From Armatimonadota bacterium (lineage in GTDB: Bacteria; Sysuimicrobiota; Sysuimicrobiia; Sysuimicrobiales; Humicultoraceae), in assembly GCA_016198805.1 (NCBI GenBank), contig JACQHU010000133.1, forward strand, positions 1 through 8,237: a DNA stretch of 8,237 bases, written 5' to 3'. Below, piece by piece: positions 6,646 to 8,237 of this stretch; within the stretch, counting starts at the first letter, position 1; the number at the start of each line of letters is the position of its first letter. Both the position numbers and the translations under genes were made by a program. The notes beneath the pieces were generated by a model. The model worked only from the letters and a program-made list of their open reading frames with translations, made no database searches and had not been told where the DNA came from.

Positions 6646-8064
6646 ATGTCTGACCAGACACCCCTCACGGCGAGCCCGCGGCGCCGGACCGCGCCGGACG
6701 ACCGGCTCATCGCCGACCTCCGCGCCCTGTTGGGCGACCGGCTCTCCACCTCAGCCGCCGTCCGCGAGCATCACAGCCGGGGCGAGACGTATCTCCCGCC
6801 GCACCCGCCCGATGCCGTGGCCTTCCCAGAGACTAGAGAGGAAGTGCAGGCCATCGTCACCCTATGCGGTCGCCGCGACGCGCCCATCGTGCCGTTCGGC
6901 GCCGGCACGTCCCTGGAAGGGCACGTTGCGGCCCTGGAAGGCGGCGTGAGCATCGACCTGACCCGGATGAACCGCATCCTGCGGGTGAGCCCCGAGGACA
7001 TGGACGCCACGGTGGAGGCCGGCGTGATGCACCGGCAGTTGAACAGGCATCTTCGGGGCACCGGCCTGTTCTTCTCGGTGGACCCCGGCGCCGACGCCAC
7101 CATCGGCGGTATGGCGGCCACCCGGGCGTCGGGGACGACCGCGGTGCGCTACGGCACCATGCGGGAGAACGTCCTGGGCCTGACCGTCGTCCTGGCCGAC
7201 GGCCGGATCATCAGGACCGGCGGCCGCGCCCGGAAGTCGGCGTCCGGCTACGATCTCACGCGGCTGTTCGTGGGGTCGGAGGGCACACTGGGGGTGGTCA
7301 CGGAGGTCACCGTGCGGCTCCACGGGCTCCCCGAGGCGATCTCCGCCGCGACGTGCCCGTTCGAGACCATCGAGGGCGCGGTGAACAGCGTCATCACGAC
7401 CATTCAGCTGGGCATCCCGGTCGCGCGCATCGAACTGCTCGACGAGGTGCAGATCGATGCCTCCAACCGGTATTCCGGCCTCGACTGCCCGCTGGCCCCG
7501 ACGCTCTTCCTGGAGTTCCACGGCGCCAGCGAGCGGAATGTGACCGAGCAGGCCGAGATGGTCAAGGAGATCGCCAGGGAGCATGGCGGCAGGGATTTCC
7601 GCTGGGCCATCGACGCCGACGAGCGCGCCAGGCTGTGGAAGGCGCGGCACGACGCCTACTTTGCGGCGCTGGCCCTGCGGCCCGGGGCGGTGGGCGTGAC
7701 CACCGATGTCTGCGTCCCGATCTCGCGCCTGGCCGAGTGCATCGCCGAGACGAAGAACGATCTCGCGTCCTCCTTCCTGACCGTGCCCCTGGTCGGACAC
7801 GCGGGCGACGGCAACTTCCACCTGATCTACCTGGTCGATCCCAACACCCCCGCCGAGATGGCCGAGGCCAAGCGGCTGAACGAGCGCATGGTGATGCGGG
7901 CGCTGGCGATGGGCGGGACATGCACTGGCGAGCACGGCGTCGGATATGGCAAAATAGGATATTTAGAGGCCGAGCACGGCGAGGCGCTGCACGTCATGCG
8001 CCTGCTCAAGCAGGCGCTGGATCCCCGCAATCTGCTGAACCCCGGCAAGATGGTGCGGATCTGA
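6646..8064 (+). CDS. FAD-binding D-lactate dehydrogenase (LDHD/GlcD-type oxidase)
   Basis: A 472-residue flavoprotein of the vanillyl-alcohol oxidase/PCMH family. The FAD-binding domain spans about residues 55-230, with P-F-G-A-G-T-S-L-E-G-H at 83-93, the pyrophosphate-binding G-G-M-A-A-T-R-A-S-G-T at 154-164, R-Y-G-T-M-R-E-N-V at 168-176 and G-S-E-G-T-L-G at 210-216. The C-terminal FAD-oxidase domain carries V-G-H-A-G-D-G-N-F-H (383-392) and G-T-C-T-G-E-H-G-V-G (424-433), whose His and Glu residues are expected to form the metal/substrate site, and ends L-N-P-G-K. Much of the chain closely resembles animal mitochondrial LDHD, notably A-R-I-E-L-L-D-E-V and L-F-L-E-F-H-G, so oxidation of D-lactate or a related D-2-hydroxy acid to the keto acid is the best guess; glycolate is an alternative. 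The likely electron acceptor is cytochrome c or quinone. It appears complete as one chain, without the GlcE/GlcF partners nearby. ATG 6646 follows AAAGTAGGCGG by five bases. No clear promoter was seen in the spacer. Confidence 0.88.
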   Translation: MSDQTPLTASPRRRTAPDDRLIADLRALLGDRLSTSAAVREHHSRGETYLPPHPPDAVAFPETREEVQAIVTLCGRRDAPIVPFGAGTSLEGHVAALEGGVSIDLTRMNRILRVSPEDMDATVEAGVMHRQLNRHLRGTGLFFSVDPGADATIGGMAATRASGTTAVRYGTMRENVLGLTVVLADGRIIRTGGRARKSASGYDLTRLFVGSEGTLGVVTEVTVRLHGLPEAISAATCPFETIEGAVNSVITTIQLGIPVARIELLDEVQIDASNRYSGLDCPLAPTLFLEFHGASERNVTEQAEMVKEIAREHGGRDFRWAIDADERARLWKARHDAYFAALALRPGAVGVTTDVCVPISRLAECIAETKNDLASSFLTVPLVGHAGDGNFHLIYLVDPNTPAEMAEAKRLNERMVMRALAMGGTCTGEHGVGYGKIGYLEAEHGEALHVMRLLKQALDPRNLLNPGKMVRI

Positions 8065-8117
8065 GCGGCGGACGAAGCCGTCCTGCGGCCAAGGAGTAGA
8101 TCCCGAGGTGCCGACCA

Positions 8118-8124
8118 TGAGGAA
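8118..8124 (+). promoter_or_regulatory. Ribosome binding site of the exported-protein gene
   Basis: TGAGGAA ends six bases before ATG 8131 and supports that codon over the in-frame ATG at 8146. No canonical start codon exists upstream in the same frame back to the dehydrogenase stop. Confidence 0.6.
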
Positions 8125-8130
8125 TTCCGG

Positions 8131-8237
8131 ATGAAGATTCCCCCGATGGTCCCAAGAGTCGTCGCCCTGGGGCTTGCGGCGCTCCTCGCCGTGCTCCCTG
8201 CGGCCCCTCCTGCCGCCGGCCAGGTGATCTTCGAGGA
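8131..8237 (+). CDS. Exported protein of unknown function (N-terminal part)
   Basis: Only 35 codons are inside the window and the gene runs off the right edge. They encode a typical Sec signal peptide: M-K start, one more positive charge at Arg9, a hydrophobic core at about residues 10-23 (V-V-A-L-G-L-A-A-L-L-A-V-L), then a Pro/Ala-rich region ending A-A-G before Q-V-I-F-E. Cleavage by signal peptidase I after Gly30 is plausible. There is no cysteine, so it is not a lipoprotein. The visible mature part is too short to name a family. It follows the dehydrogenase by 66 bases on the same strand and could be cotranscribed with it, though it may equally have its own promoter. Confidence 0.7.
   Translation, partial: MKIPPMVPRVVALGLAALLAVLPAAPPAAGQVIFE

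Noticed and set aside
6539..6661. Longer Lgt starting up to 41 codons upstream
   Set aside because: The extra residues are not hydrophobic or Lgt-like, would overlap the dehydrogenase start, and include the proposed promoter; M-D-P-I-I at 6538 matches the family beginning.
6862..7935. Antisense frame of 357 codons opposite the dehydrogenase
   Set aside because: Composition is that of a GC-driven shadow; the + strand frame carries all the FAD-binding and metal-site motifs.
8068..8086. Hairpin after the dehydrogenase gene as an intrinsic terminator
   Set aside because: GGACG/CGTCC with a four-base loop extends to about 7 bp with one bulge, but no T-run follows (the next bases are GGCCAAGGAG), so it does not fit an intrinsic terminator.
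1..8237. CRISPR arrays, tRNA or rRNA genes, insertion sequences, defence or toxin-antitoxin modules
   Set aside because: Nearly all bases are covered by the named conserved genes; no direct-repeat array, transposase motif or RNA-gene pattern was seen in the remaining short gaps.

Overview
The window is a GC-rich stretch of bacterial chromosome carrying conserved housekeeping and respiratory genes. It opens in the membrane-arm part of an NADH:quinone oxidoreductase (complex I, NDH-1) operon, in the standard order nuoI (last codons only), nuoJ, nuoK, nuoL, nuoM, nuoN, all on the + strand and tightly packed (2 to 4 bases or a 4-base overlap between most neighbours; 42 bases before the first canonical nuoL start). 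The antiporter-like subunits L, M and N keep the Glu/Lys residues of the proton path, and NuoK keeps both buried glutamates, so this looks like a functional proton-pumping complex.

nuoN ends tail-to-tail with lgt (prolipoprotein diacylglyceryl transferase), which lies on the - strand and overlaps the nuoN stop by 8 bases. A 107-base divergent spacer separates lgt from a + strand FAD-binding dehydrogenase very similar to the LDHD type of D-lactate dehydrogenase, a second enzyme able to feed electrons into the respiratory chain. After a 66-base gap, the start of a gene for an exported protein is cut by the right edge; only its signal peptide is visible.

The organism is a GC-rich, respiring bacterium. 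The gene set does not fix the phylum. The strong GC bias and long antisense open frames would suit lineages such as Rokubacteria/Methylomirabilota, GC-rich proteobacteria or similar, but this is a guess. Lgt has a motif style I associate with Bacteroidota-type Lgt proteins.

I found no RNA gene, mobile element, CRISPR array or undescribed multi-gene system. The points worth a second look are small: the uncertain, possibly non-canonical start of nuoL; a good sigma70-type promoter placed so that lgt mRNA would be almost leaderless; a nested inverted repeat in the lgt/dehydrogenase spacer; a convergent overlap without an obvious terminator; an AT-rich, rare-codon patch inside the dehydrogenase; and a possible mini-ORF coupled to the exported-protein gene.
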